Shown: positions 16,487 to 23,045 of the stretch, piece after piece
How positions within the stretch are numbered: position 1 is the first letter of the stretch
Layout of the letters: each line of letters starts with the position of its first letter
Assembly: GCF_001426925.1 (NCBI RefSeq)
Contig: NZ_LMFR01000009.1
Span: 1,239 to 42,752, forward strand
Source: Microbacterium sp. Root53
GTDB taxonomy: Bacteria > Actinomycetota > Actinomycetes > Actinomycetales > Microbacteriaceae
Length of the DNA stretch: 41,514 nt
Direction of reading: 5' to 3'
Position numbers and translations under genes: made by a program
Notes under the pieces: model-generated
Told to the model about the DNA's origin: nothing
The model's database searches: none
Seen by the model: the letters and a program-made list of their open reading frames with translations, nothing else

Positions 16487-16577
16487 CGTTTCGTCTCCGC
16501 TCCTTCGTCGCTCCGCTCAACGACCGGGCGCTCTCGGTCGTTGAGCGGAGCGAGCGCCAGCGAGCGGAGACGAAACG
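16487..16577. repeat. dispersed inverted repeat, family C copy 1
   Basis: Two long arms, GTTTCGTCTCCGCTC...CAACGACC (about 16488-16525) and its near complement (16536-16577), face each other around a 10-nt spacer. Related sequence occurs at 26079-26172 and, as one arm, at 18007-18048. Such GTTTCGTCTC/GTTGAGCGAGCG repeats are abundant in Microbacteriaceae, as far as I recall. Confidence 0.7.
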
Positions 16578-16601
16578 CGTCGAAGCATCCCGCGGCAGGA
16601 G

Positions 16602-16607
16602 TAGCGT
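16602..16607 (+). promoter_or_regulatory. -10 box TAGCGT upstream of the SixA gene
   Basis: TAGCGT lies 7 nt before a GTG at 16615, which opens a 10-codon reading frame. Confidence 0.4.
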
Positions 16608-16614
16608 CGAGGAC

Positions 16615-16647
16615 GTGACGGGCTCGATGGAACGGACGACGCCGTGA
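16615..16647 (+). CDS. possible 10-codon leaderless leader peptide
   Basis: The frame reads M-T-G-S-M-E-R-T-T-P and stops at TGA 16645-16647, which overlaps the GTG start of the SixA gene as GTGA. The -10 box 7 nt upstream would make it leaderless, feeding ribosomes to the next gene. It may be chance. Confidence 0.3.
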   Translation: MTGSMERTTP

Positions 16648-17117
16648 CCACGCTGGTGCTGGTGCGGCACGCGAAGTCGGACTGGGGCGATCCGCGGCTC
16701 GACGACCACGACCGCCCGCTGAACGACCGGGGCCGAAGGGATGCGCCGCGCATGGCGCGCCGGCTGGCCGAGACGGGCTTCCGCCCCGACGCGATCCTGT
16801 CGAGCACCGCGCTGCGCGCACGGACCACAGCCGAGGCGTTCGCCGCCGAGCTCGGCGTGCCGGTGGCCCTGGATCCCGGCCTGTACGGCGCGCCCGCCCG
16901 CGCGCTGCTCGCCGCCGCGGCGGCCACGGGGCTGCCCGCCGTGATGGTGGTCGCGCACGACCCGGGGATGACCGCGCTCGCCGAGGAGCTGTCCGACGGC
17001 GCCATCGGCCACATGCCGACCTGCGCGGTCGCGACCTTCACCTGGGACGAGGACGACTGGGACGTGGCGACCGCGATCGAGCCGTCGTCCTGGACGTTCG
17101 ACTCGCCGCGATCCTGA
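16644..17117 (+). CDS. SixA-type histidine phosphatase
   Basis: This 157-residue cytosolic enzyme of the histidine phosphatase superfamily probably dephosphorylates phosphohistidine proteins or a small phosphoester. The catalytic motif is LVRHAKSDWGD at the N-terminus (RHA form of the RHG motif). The second histidine is in VVAHDPGM, and the helix RRLAETGFRPDAILSSTALRARTTAE is typical of SixA. The GTG start has no clear ribosome binding site and may depend on coupling to the leader reading frame at 16615. The convergent IclR gene ends 7 nt downstream. Confidence 0.9.
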   Translation: MTTLVLVRHAKSDWGDPRLDDHDRPLNDRGRRDAPRMARRLAETGFRPDAILSSTALRARTTAEAFAAELGVPVALDPGLYGAPARALLAAAAATGLPAVMVVAHDPGMTALAEELSDGAIGHMPTCAVATFTWDEDDWDVATAIEPSSWTFDSPRS

Positions 17118-17124
17118 CGAGCTG

Positions 17125-17985
17125 TCAGCGCGCGCGGGCGCGGCGCTCGAGGTACTGCATCGACTGCGCCGACGAGGAGACGAGCGCGCGCAGCGAGCCG
17201 CCCGGCAGCGCGCGCGGGTGGCCGGCCGGCAGGTAGGCGCGCAGCAGCGCATCCGAGATGCGGTGCGCGGTCTCCTGCAGCAGCGCCGCGAGGCGCCGGG
17301 GCGACGCGCCGTCGTTCGGGACGACCGCCCCGAGCGCGCCCACCACCACGTCCTCCGACCCGCGCACCGGCACGGCCAGCCCGCGCGAGGCCGGGTGGAT
17401 CCAGCCCTCCGCGTCGGCGTACCCGTGCGCGCGCGTCGCGTCGACCGCCGCGCGCAGCTGCTCGGCGGTCTGCGGCCCGGCGGACGTCATCGGCCGGATG
17501 CCGCCCTCCAGCACCGCGTCGAGCAGGCCCGGCTCGCCGAAGGCCAGGAACACCAGGCCGCTCGACGACAGCTGGATCGGGATGCGCCCGCCCACGATCG
17601 ACCCGTTGATCACCGCATCCGGGGCGGAGATCCGCTCGATGATCAGCACGTCGGTGTCGATCCGCACCGCCAGCTGCACGTGCTGCCCGACCTCGTCGTG
17701 CAGGCGGCGCAGGTAGGGCTCCGCGATCTCGCGCAGGCCGAGGGCGCCGGGCGTCTTGCTGCCGATCTCCCACAGCCGGTTGCCCAGCCGGTACGTGCGT
17801 CCGGCGACGGGCTCGAGCAGGCCGTGCGCCACGAGCTCCGTCACGATGCGATGCACCGACGACAGGGGGATGCGCGAGCGCCGGTGGATCTGCGTGAGCG
17901 TGAGGAACGGCGCGTCGGCCGCGAACGCGTCGAGCACCGCCAGCACGCGCGTGAGCGCGGAGGCTCCGTCGGACGATCTCGCCAT
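17125..17985 (-). CDS. IclR family transcriptional regulator
   Basis: This 286-residue regulator has an N-terminal winged HTH (about 8-70, LTQIHRRSRIPLSSVHRIVTELVAHGLLE). Its C-terminal effector-binding domain includes GSIVGGRIPIQLSSSGLVFLAF and RGLAVPVRGSEDVVVGALGAVVP. The ATG at 17985 has AGGAGG five nt upstream. It is divergent from the LigM/GcvT-like gene at 18154, which it most likely controls, perhaps in response to an aromatic compound. The C-terminal extension after about residue 250 is unusual in composition but short. Confidence 0.92.
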   Translation of the reverse strand: MARSSDGASALTRVLAVLDAFAADAPFLTLTQIHRRSRIPLSSVHRIVTELVAHGLLEPVAGRTYRLGNRLWEIGSKTPGALGLREIAEPYLRRLHDEVGQHVQLAVRIDTDVLIIERISAPDAVINGSIVGGRIPIQLSSSGLVFLAFGEPGLLDAVLEGGIRPMTSAGPQTAEQLRAAVDATRAHGYADAEGWIHPASRGLAVPVRGSEDVVVGALGAVVPNDGASPRRLAALLQETAHRISDALLRAYLPAGHPRALPGGSLRALVSSSAQSMQYLERRARAR

Positions 17986-18006
17986 CCGGACCTCCTGGGA
18001 TGCTTC

Positions 18007-18048
18007 GGCGGTTTCGACTCGGTCGCTGGCGCTCCCTCGCTCAACCAG
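18007..18048. repeat. single arm of repeat family C
   Basis: The segment GGTTTCGACTCGGTCGCTGG and the CTCGCTCAACCA that follows match one arm of the repeats at 16487-16577 and 26079-26172. The facing arm is missing here. Confidence 0.55.
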
Positions 18049-18059
18049 CATGGGGAACG

Positions 18060-18076
18060 CTTCCGTTGAAAGGAAG
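18060..18076. promoter_or_regulatory. candidate IclR operator
   Basis: CTTCC-GTTGAAA-GGAAG is a 5-7-5 inverted repeat in the region between the divergent IclR and LigM-like genes. Binding is inferred from position only. Confidence 0.4.
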
Positions 18077-18153
18077 AGGCGATTCCGATCGCGGTGCGCG
18101 GTTCCTAGGCTGACCGGCGACATCCTGACCCGCATCGATCGAAGGAGATCGAC

Positions 18154-19518
18154 ATGTCCGAGACACTCGCACAGGGGCTCGCCCGCGTCGGGGATCCGGT
18201 CGAGCTGCTGCGCAACGTGGACTACCCGGCGTTCACGTTCCCGGTGCATCCGGAGTTCAGCAACTGGCGCTCCGAGTCGCGGTCGTGGAACGAGACCGTC
18301 GCGCTCATGGACCAGTCGCACCACATGACCCAGCTGTTCCTCACGGGCGATGACATCGCCGAGGTGCTGAGCCCGATCGCGGTGAACACGTTCACGAACT
18401 TCCGGCCCGGCGTCGCCAAGCAGCTCATCTCGGTGGATCACGAAGGTCACGTGATCGGCGACGGCATCCTGTTCAACCTGAACCACGCGACCGCGCAGGG
18501 CGAGACGGTCGTGCTGATCGGCCACCACGTGCTGATCGACTGGGTGCGATTCCACGTCGAGCGTTCGGGCAAGGACGTCCGGTACCGCCTCGAGGGCAAC
18601 TCGAACATGCGCGAGGGTGACCCGACGTTCTACCGCTACGAGCTGCAGGGCCCGCGCGCGCACGACGTGCTCGAGAAGCTGCTGGGCGGCCCCGTGCCCG
18701 AGGTGAGGTTCTTCCACATCCACGACTTCGCGTTCGCGGGCACGACGGTCCAGGGGCTCCGGCACGGCATGGCCGGGCAGCCCGGCTTCGAGTTCTTCGG
18801 CCCGTACGCCGAGGGCGAGACGGTGCGGCAGGCGCTGCTCGATGCGGGCGCGGAGTTCGGCATCGTGCGGATCGGCGCCAAGGCGTACTCGGTCACGCCG
18901 CTCGAGTCGGGCTGGGTGCCGACGCCGTTCCCGGCGATCTTCGGCGACGACCCGCTGTTCGTCGAGTACCGCGAGTGGCTGCCGCTGGCCCGCACCGGAT
19001 CGATCGGCGGATCGCTGCACGCGCCGGTCGAGGACTTCTACCTGACCCCGTACGACCTGGGCCTCGGCCGCTCGGTGAAGTTCGACCACGACTTCATCGG
19101 CCGCGAGGCGCTGGAGCGGATCGCCGAGTCGCCCGCGCGCCGCAAGGTCACGCTGATCTGGGACGCCGCGGACGTCGCGGAGGTCGTCGAGTCGCAGCTC
19201 ACGCCCGGCACGCCGGCCAAGTACCTCGAGTTCCCCAAGGCGCGCTACGGGTTCTACCAGTTCGACGAGGTGCGGCAGGACGGCCGCCGCGTCGGCGTCT
19301 CGACCGACGCGGGGTACGTCGCGTACGACCAGCTCTACCTGTCGCTCGCGTCGGTCGACGTGGACGTGCCCGACGGCGCGCGCGTCGAGGTCGTGTGGGG
19401 CGAGGAGCCGAACTCCCGCAAGAGCAACGTCGAGCCGCACGTGCAGGCCCGCATCGGCGCCACGGTCGCCCCCGCGCCGTACCACCACTACGCGCGCACG
19501 ACCTACCGCGACCTGTGA
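18154..19518 (+). CDS. LigM/GcvT-like tetrahydrofolate-dependent demethylase family protein
   Basis: This 454-residue protein belongs to the aminomethyltransferase (GcvT) superfamily branch that includes LigM and DesA. Those enzymes move a methyl group from vanillate or syringate to tetrahydrofolate. Segments seen are NWRSESRSWNETVALMDQSHHM, FLTGDD, the GDGILFNL strand, YELQGPRAHDVLEKLLGG, and the C-terminal domain DFIGREALE...YGFYQFDEVRQDGRRVG. Length is close to LigM (about 470). The natural substrate is unknown, and no methylene-THF reductase gene is next to it. AAGGAG precedes the ATG. The divergent IclR gene is the likely regulator. Confidence 0.87.
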   Translation: MSETLAQGLARVGDPVELLRNVDYPAFTFPVHPEFSNWRSESRSWNETVALMDQSHHMTQLFLTGDDIAEVLSPIAVNTFTNFRPGVAKQLISVDHEGHVIGDGILFNLNHATAQGETVVLIGHHVLIDWVRFHVERSGKDVRYRLEGNSNMREGDPTFYRYELQGPRAHDVLEKLLGGPVPEVRFFHIHDFAFAGTTVQGLRHGMAGQPGFEFFGPYAEGETVRQALLDAGAEFGIVRIGAKAYSVTPLESGWVPTPFPAIFGDDPLFVEYREWLPLARTGSIGGSLHAPVEDFYLTPYDLGLGRSVKFDHDFIGREALERIAESPARRKVTLIWDAADVAEVVESQLTPGTPAKYLEFPKARYGFYQFDEVRQDGRRVGVSTDAGYVAYDQLYLSLASVDVDVPDGARVEVVWGEEPNSRKSNVEPHVQARIGATVAPAPYHHYARTTYRDL

Positions 19519-19526
19519 CACCCGGC

Positions 19527-19570
19527 CGTGGCCCCGACCTGCCGCATCGTTCCGGCAGGTCGGGGCCACG
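19527..19570. terminator. bidirectional hairpin terminator
   Basis: A perfect 18-bp stem (19527-19544 with 19553-19570) with an 8-nt loop lies between the convergent LigM-like gene and the acidic-protein gene. Confidence 0.85.
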
Positions 19571-19578
19571 AGCGCCGG

Positions 19579-19962
19579 TCAGGCGGTGGCGTCGTCCTCG
19601 CCCTCGGCCTGCGAGGGGTGGCCCTCCGGGCGGAGCGTGTCCGCGTCGTGCGGGTCGTCGGGGTCCTCGCCCTCGGCCTGCGAGGGGTGCTGGCCGCCGC
19701 CGTAGCTGTACTCGTGGTGGCCGCCCACCTCGCCGCCGCCCAGGGTCGCGCCGCCCTGGTTGGCGTCCTCGACGCCGAGGTCCGCGCCTCCGCCGGCCGG
19801 CGGGACGTCCGTCGGCGGGTCGGCCATGCCGGGCTCGTCGTCCAGCTCGGCGGGACCGTCCTCGATCACCGGGTCCTCACCCGTCGAGAGATCCGGATCC
19901 TCGCTGACGAGGTCGTCCTCCGGGCCGCGGTGCTCGTTCGGGTCGGTCGTGTTCTCGCTCAT
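19579..19962 (-). CDS. acidic disordered protein with two HPSQAEGED motifs
   Basis: This 127-residue protein is strongly acidic, rich in Asp, Glu, Pro and Gly, and predicted to be disordered with no membrane segment. Its C-terminal part holds two copies of HPSQAEGED, the second nearly at the C-terminus (HPSQAEGEDDATA). The same nonamer ends the 31-residue peptide encoded at 20154-20249. The ATG at 19962 has GGAGG upstream. Hairpins at 20031-20130 separate it from the peptide gene, so it has its own promoter. I do not know its function. Confidence 0.75.
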   Translation of the reverse strand: MSENTTDPNEHRGPEDDLVSEDPDLSTGEDPVIEDGPAELDDEPGMADPPTDVPPAGGGADLGVEDANQGGATLGGGEVGGHHEYSYGGGQHPSQAEGEDPDDPHDADTLRPEGHPSQAEGEDDATA

Positions 19963-19986
19963 GTGGCACCTCCATTCGGTGCCGCC

Positions 19987-20026
19987 AGCGTCGCGCGGCG
20001 CGCCGCGCCCGCGCCAGGGGATTGAC
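19987..20026 (-). promoter_or_regulatory. GTCAATCCC element and possible -10 of the acidic-protein gene
   Basis: On the minus strand GTCAATCCC (20026-20018) lies 25 nt before GACGCT (19992-19987). The element matches those upstream of the genes at 28822, 32955, 34258 and 34469; the -10 match is weak. Confidence 0.4.
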
Positions 20027-20030
20027 ACGG

Positions 20031-20079
20031 CACGCGGCCGGCATCCGGAGACGGGAGACGTGGATGCCGGCCGCGCGTG
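20031..20079. terminator. hairpin terminator 1 after the peptide gene
   Basis: CACGCGGCCGGCATCC (20031-20046) pairs with 20062-20079 with a 2-nt bulge. Confidence 0.7.
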
Positions 20080-20095
20080 TGGTGCCCGGACATGA

Positions 20096-20130
20096 CGCGG
20101 CGCGCGGGCGTCCGTGCTCCGCGCGCCGCG
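20096..20130. terminator. hairpin terminator 2 after the peptide gene
   Basis: CGCGGCGCGCGG (20096-20107) pairs perfectly with 20119-20130 around an 11-nt loop. It is the first hairpin met by transcripts from the ThDP-enzyme operon. Confidence 0.65.
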
Positions 20131-20153
20131 ACCGAACCGGGCGGTTCAGGGGA

Positions 20154-20249
20154 TCAGAAGTCCTCGCCCTCGGCCTGCGAGGGGTGCCTGTCGAACCAGT
20201 AGGGGCGGCCGAGGTGGAGGAGGGCGTCGGTGTCGAACTCGTGCTTCAT
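20154..20249 (-). CDS. 31-residue peptide ending in HPSQAEGEDF
   Basis: This very short gene encodes 31 residues beginning MKHEFDTDALLHLGRPYWFD and ending RHPSQAEGEDF. A GGAG sequence lies 8 nt before the ATG, and the codon composition matches the neighbours, so translation is likely. It starts 39 nt after the ThDP enzyme gene on the same strand, and two hairpins follow it. The HPSQAEGED nonamer, encoded by an identical 27-nt stretch (20160-20186), also occurs twice in the acidic protein at 19579-19962. It could be a signalling or scaffold peptide, a peptide precursor, or a tag; none is proven. Confidence 0.7.
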   Translation of the reverse strand: MKHEFDTDALLHLGRPYWFDRHPSQAEGEDF

Positions 20250-20288
20250 GGGTGTTCTCCGTTTCGTGAGCGGCGGATGGGGTGACGG

Positions 20289-21968
20289 TCAGTACGCCTG
20301 GGCGCGCTGACCGACGATCAGGTGGATGAGGGCGAAGCGGCCCTCGCGCTGGGCCTTGAGCGCCGCGGCGACGGCGGCGGGCACGTCGGCGTCGCGCTCC
20401 ACGCGCACGCCGAAGCCGCCGAAGGCGACCGCCATGGCGGCGAAGTCGGGGTTCACGAGCTGGGTGCCCGAGATGCGGCCCGGGTGGTGGCGCTCCTGGT
20501 GCGTGCGGATGGTGCCGTACTCCTGGTTGTCCATCACGACGACCAGGGGAGCGGCGCCGTACTGCCGCGCGGTCGCGAGCTCCTGGCCGTTCATGAGGAA
20601 CTCGCCGTCGCCCGCGATCGTGACGATCTGGCGGCCGGGGAAGCGCAGCGACGCGGTGACGGCCGAGGGGATCGAGTACCCCATCGAGCCGTTGCCCGCG
20701 CTCACCATGGCCGGATACTGACGGACCGGGAAGTAGCGGTGCGCCCAGTTCGTGTGCTCGCCCGCGCCCAGCGTGACGAGCGCGTCGTCCTGCAGCTGCG
20801 GCACGAGGTGCGCCATGAGCGTGTCCATGCGGGCGGGCGCCTCGGCGTCGGTGCGCGCGGGCGGAAGGGCCGCGAACTCCTCCTGCTGGCCGCGCATCCG
20901 CGCTGTCCACTCGGCCCACTCGGGCTTGGTGGGCACGTCCAGCGCCTGCAGGTCGCGGACGAACGCGCTCGGCTTGGCGACGATCTGGTGCGACACGGCG
21001 CCCGAGCGCCCGCGCAGCGAGGCGTCCATCGTGATCAGGAAGTTGCGGCGGTGCCAGCCCTGGCGGGCGATGTAGCCGCTGGTCAGCACGTCGCCGGGGA
21101 CCGTGCCGACGAAGACCAGCAGGTCGGTCTCCTCGAACAGGTCGTAGGTGGGCTTGGGGCGGCCGTACCCGATGGGGCCGACGTAGCTCGGCGAGTCGAA
21201 GCCCACGACGCCCTCCGTGCGCCACTCGGCGGCCGCGGCGATGCCGTGCTTCTCGAGCCACGCGGTCAGCTGCGCCGACGCCTCGGGGGTCCAGTCGCTG
21301 CCGCCCGTGACGAACAGGGGCTTCTCGGCCTCGCGCAGCGCCTCGGTGAGCGCGGCCGCGTCGGAGATCGAGACGCCGCCGGCGGCGACCGGGATCGGCG
21401 GATGCACCGTGACGGGCACCTCGCGCCGGATGACGTCCTCGGGCAGGCCGACGACCACCGGGCCGGGGCGGCCGGAGCGGGCCGCGAAGATCGCCTCGGC
21501 GACGGTCTCGGAGGCGCGCTCGGCCGAGTCCAGCACCAGCACGCGCTTGGCGCCCTTGTCGAACCAGCCGTGGATGTCGAACTCCTGGAACGCCTCGCGG
21601 CCGCGGTGGTCCATCGGGATGAGCCCGACGAACAGCACGAGCGGGGTGGAGTCCTGCCAGGCCGTGTGGAGCCCCACCAGAGCGTTCGCCGCGCCGGGGC
21701 CGCGCGTCACCATGACGATGCCGGGCAGGTCGCTGAGCTTGCCCTCGGCCTCGGCCATGTATGCGGCGCCGCCCTCCTGGCGGCACACGATCGTCTCGAT
21801 CGACGAGGCGTGCAGGCCGTCGAGCACCTCGAGGTAGCTCTCGCCCGGTACGACGTACGCGCGCGGGATGCCGTGCTCCTCGAGCGTGCGGACGATCGCG
21901 TGGCCGGCGGTCTCCGTGGTCGGCAGGGCGGGGGCCGTCGTGGCCGGGGTCTCCAGAATGCTCGTCAT
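20289..21968 (-). CDS. thiamine diphosphate-dependent enzyme, acetolactate synthase-like
   Basis: This 559-residue cytosolic enzyme has the three-domain layout of the acetolactate synthase/benzoylformate decarboxylase superfamily. The N-terminal Pyr domain carries the activating Glu region (VCRQEGGAAYMAEAEGK). The middle domain lies at about 200-340. The C-terminal PP domain has the Mg-ThDP motif GDGEFLMNGQELATARQYGAAPLVVVMDNQ. No acetolactate synthase small subunit follows, so it is unlikely to be biosynthetic IlvB; the 2-oxo acid substrate is unknown. GGAG precedes the ATG at 21968. It forms a unit with the 31-residue peptide gene. Confidence 0.9.
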   Translation of the reverse strand: MTSILETPATTAPALPTTETAGHAIVRTLEEHGIPRAYVVPGESYLEVLDGLHASSIETIVCRQEGGAAYMAEAEGKLSDLPGIVMVTRGPGAANALVGLHTAWQDSTPLVLFVGLIPMDHRGREAFQEFDIHGWFDKGAKRVLVLDSAERASETVAEAIFAARSGRPGPVVVGLPEDVIRREVPVTVHPPIPVAAGGVSISDAAALTEALREAEKPLFVTGGSDWTPEASAQLTAWLEKHGIAAAAEWRTEGVVGFDSPSYVGPIGYGRPKPTYDLFEETDLLVFVGTVPGDVLTSGYIARQGWHRRNFLITMDASLRGRSGAVSHQIVAKPSAFVRDLQALDVPTKPEWAEWTARMRGQQEEFAALPPARTDAEAPARMDTLMAHLVPQLQDDALVTLGAGEHTNWAHRYFPVRQYPAMVSAGNGSMGYSIPSAVTASLRFPGRQIVTIAGDGEFLMNGQELATARQYGAAPLVVVMDNQEYGTIRTHQERHHPGRISGTQLVNPDFAAMAVAFGGFGVRVERDADVPAAVAAALKAQREGRFALIHLIVGQRAQAY

Positions 21969-22041
21969 CGTCGCTCCGGGATGTCGGTGGGGTGGAACCA
22001 GATTCCCACCGCGCACAACGGTTCTTGCCCGTCCGATGCCC

Positions 22042-22063
22042 CGAAAGATCATGCGATCTTTCG
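22042..22063. promoter_or_regulatory. perfect inverted repeat upstream of the ThDP enzyme operon
   Basis: CGAAAGATC-ATGC-GATCTTTCG is a perfect 9-4-9 inverted repeat, 74 nt before the start codon. It is a likely operator for an unidentified regulator. Confidence 0.55.
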
Positions 22064-22098
22064 CGATCGATGAAGTATCGGCCCCCGCTCGTCGCGGA

Positions 22099-22326
22099 TC
22101 AGGACCACCGGGCGATCAGCGCGCCCAGCAGCGCGACCCCCGCGGCCGCGATCGCGACCGCGCCGTAGCCGCCCGCGGCGGTCGCCGCGACGGGGCCGAG
22201 CGTCGGGCCGAGCGCCGCGACGATCGTGATGGGCGTGGCGAACACGCCGTTGATCGCGCCGTAGTCGCGCGTCCCCCAGCGCTCGGCCACCGCGGAGCCC
22301 TGCACGAGCGTCTGCGCGCCGCGCAG
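22099..22326 (-). pseudogene. C-terminal remnant of an MFS transporter
   Basis: About 75 codons encode LRGAQTLVQGSAVAERWG, then GAINGVFATP, and two hydrophobic stretches ending ALIARWS. This matches the last two TM helices of a 12-helix MFS permease; the first roughly 300 residues are missing. The break joins directly to the ArsC-like remnant at 22327. MFS transporters occur in actinobacterial ars loci, so this may be a lost efflux gene. Confidence 0.7.
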
Positions 22327-22496
22327 TCGCGCAGGCCGCGGATGCCCGCGTCGTCCCAGCTCTCCGGGTCGGGGAACACCCACTCGACCAGCTCGCCCCG
22401 CACCGGGCCGGGCAGCTGCAGGCCCGGCTTCATCGTGACGACCACGTCGGCCGTGGCGAGGTCCTCGGTCGTGACCGCGTGCGGGAGCGGGGGTGC
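22327..22496 (-). pseudogene. remnant of a second LMW-phosphatase arsenate reductase
   Basis: A frame of about 56 codons reads PLPHAVTTEDLATADVVVTM followed by KPG and then VRGELVEWVFPDPESWDDAGIRGLRD. This matches the C-terminal part of ArsC-like LMW phosphatases (ADVVVTM...W.DPxxx...IRxLRD). The catalytic CX5R part and the end are missing. The frame breaks into the MFS remnant at 22326, which shows a deletion joining two genes. Confidence 0.7.
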
Positions 22497-22535
22497 GACG
22501 GCGGGTTCGGGTTCTCGGCGTCGCGTCGGGGGGGG

Positions 22536-22952
22536 TCAGTGGGCCGTCGCGGGCGCGATCTCGGCGATCAGGGCCTCGACGCGGGCCTTGATCTCGTCGC
22601 GGATGGGGCGCACGGCCTCGATGCCCTGGCCGGCCGGGTCGTCGAGCTGCCAGTCCTCGTAGCGCTTGCCGGGGAAGATCGGGCAGGCGTCGCCGCAGCC
22701 CATCGTGATGACGACGTCGGACTCCTTGACGGCCTCGACGGTCAGCACCTTGGGGGTGTTGCCGGCGATGTCGACGCCCTCCTCGGCCATGGCCTGCACC
22801 GCGACGGGGTTGATCTCGTCCTTGGGCGCCGAGCCGGCCGAGAGGACCTCGACCCGGTCGCCCGCGAGCGCCTGCAGCCATCCGGCGGCCATCTGCGAGC
22901 GCCCGGCGTTGTGGACGCACACGAACAGGACGGTGGGCTTGGTGGCGGTCAT
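22536..22952 (-). CDS. arsC: arsenate reductase of the LMW phosphatase family
   Basis: This 138-residue cytosolic enzyme reduces arsenate to arsenite. The P-loop VCVHNAGRSQMAAGW carries the nucleophile Cys12 and the arginine of CX5R. The catalytic loop region ITMGCGDACPIFPG and the DDPAGQGIEAVRPIRDEI end are typical of the actinobacterial type, whose reductant is mycothiol or thioredoxin. GAGGAG precedes the ATG. A CATAGR-N6-TCTATG operator lies upstream at 22988-23005, which places the gene under an ArsR. The gene is complete, unlike the remnant next to it. Confidence 0.93.
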   Translation of the reverse strand: MTATKPTVLFVCVHNAGRSQMAAGWLQALAGDRVEVLSAGSAPKDEINPVAVQAMAEEGVDIAGNTPKVLTVEAVKESDVVITMGCGDACPIFPGKRYEDWQLDDPAGQGIEAVRPIRDEIKARVEALIAEIAPATAH

Positions 22953-22987
22953 GGGCGCTCTCCTCGATCGGCGGGGTGTGCCTAAAG

Positions 22988-23005
22988 CATAGATCACGAT
23001 CTATG
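22988..23005 (-). promoter_or_regulatory. ArsR-type operator, class 1 (arsC)
   Basis: CATAGA-TCACGA-TCTATG is an 18-bp palindrome overlapping a TATGCT -10 box on the minus strand. The same half sites and spacing occur at 26026-26043 and 28469-28486. Confidence 0.7.
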
Positions 23006-23045
23006 TGTTGCGCCAGACCGGGATCGCCCCGCCGCGAAGGTGGGG

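Noticed and set aside
21969..22098. TPP riboswitch upstream of the ThDP enzyme gene
   Set aside because: The THI-box core sequences are absent; the 9-4-9 repeat looks like a protein operator.
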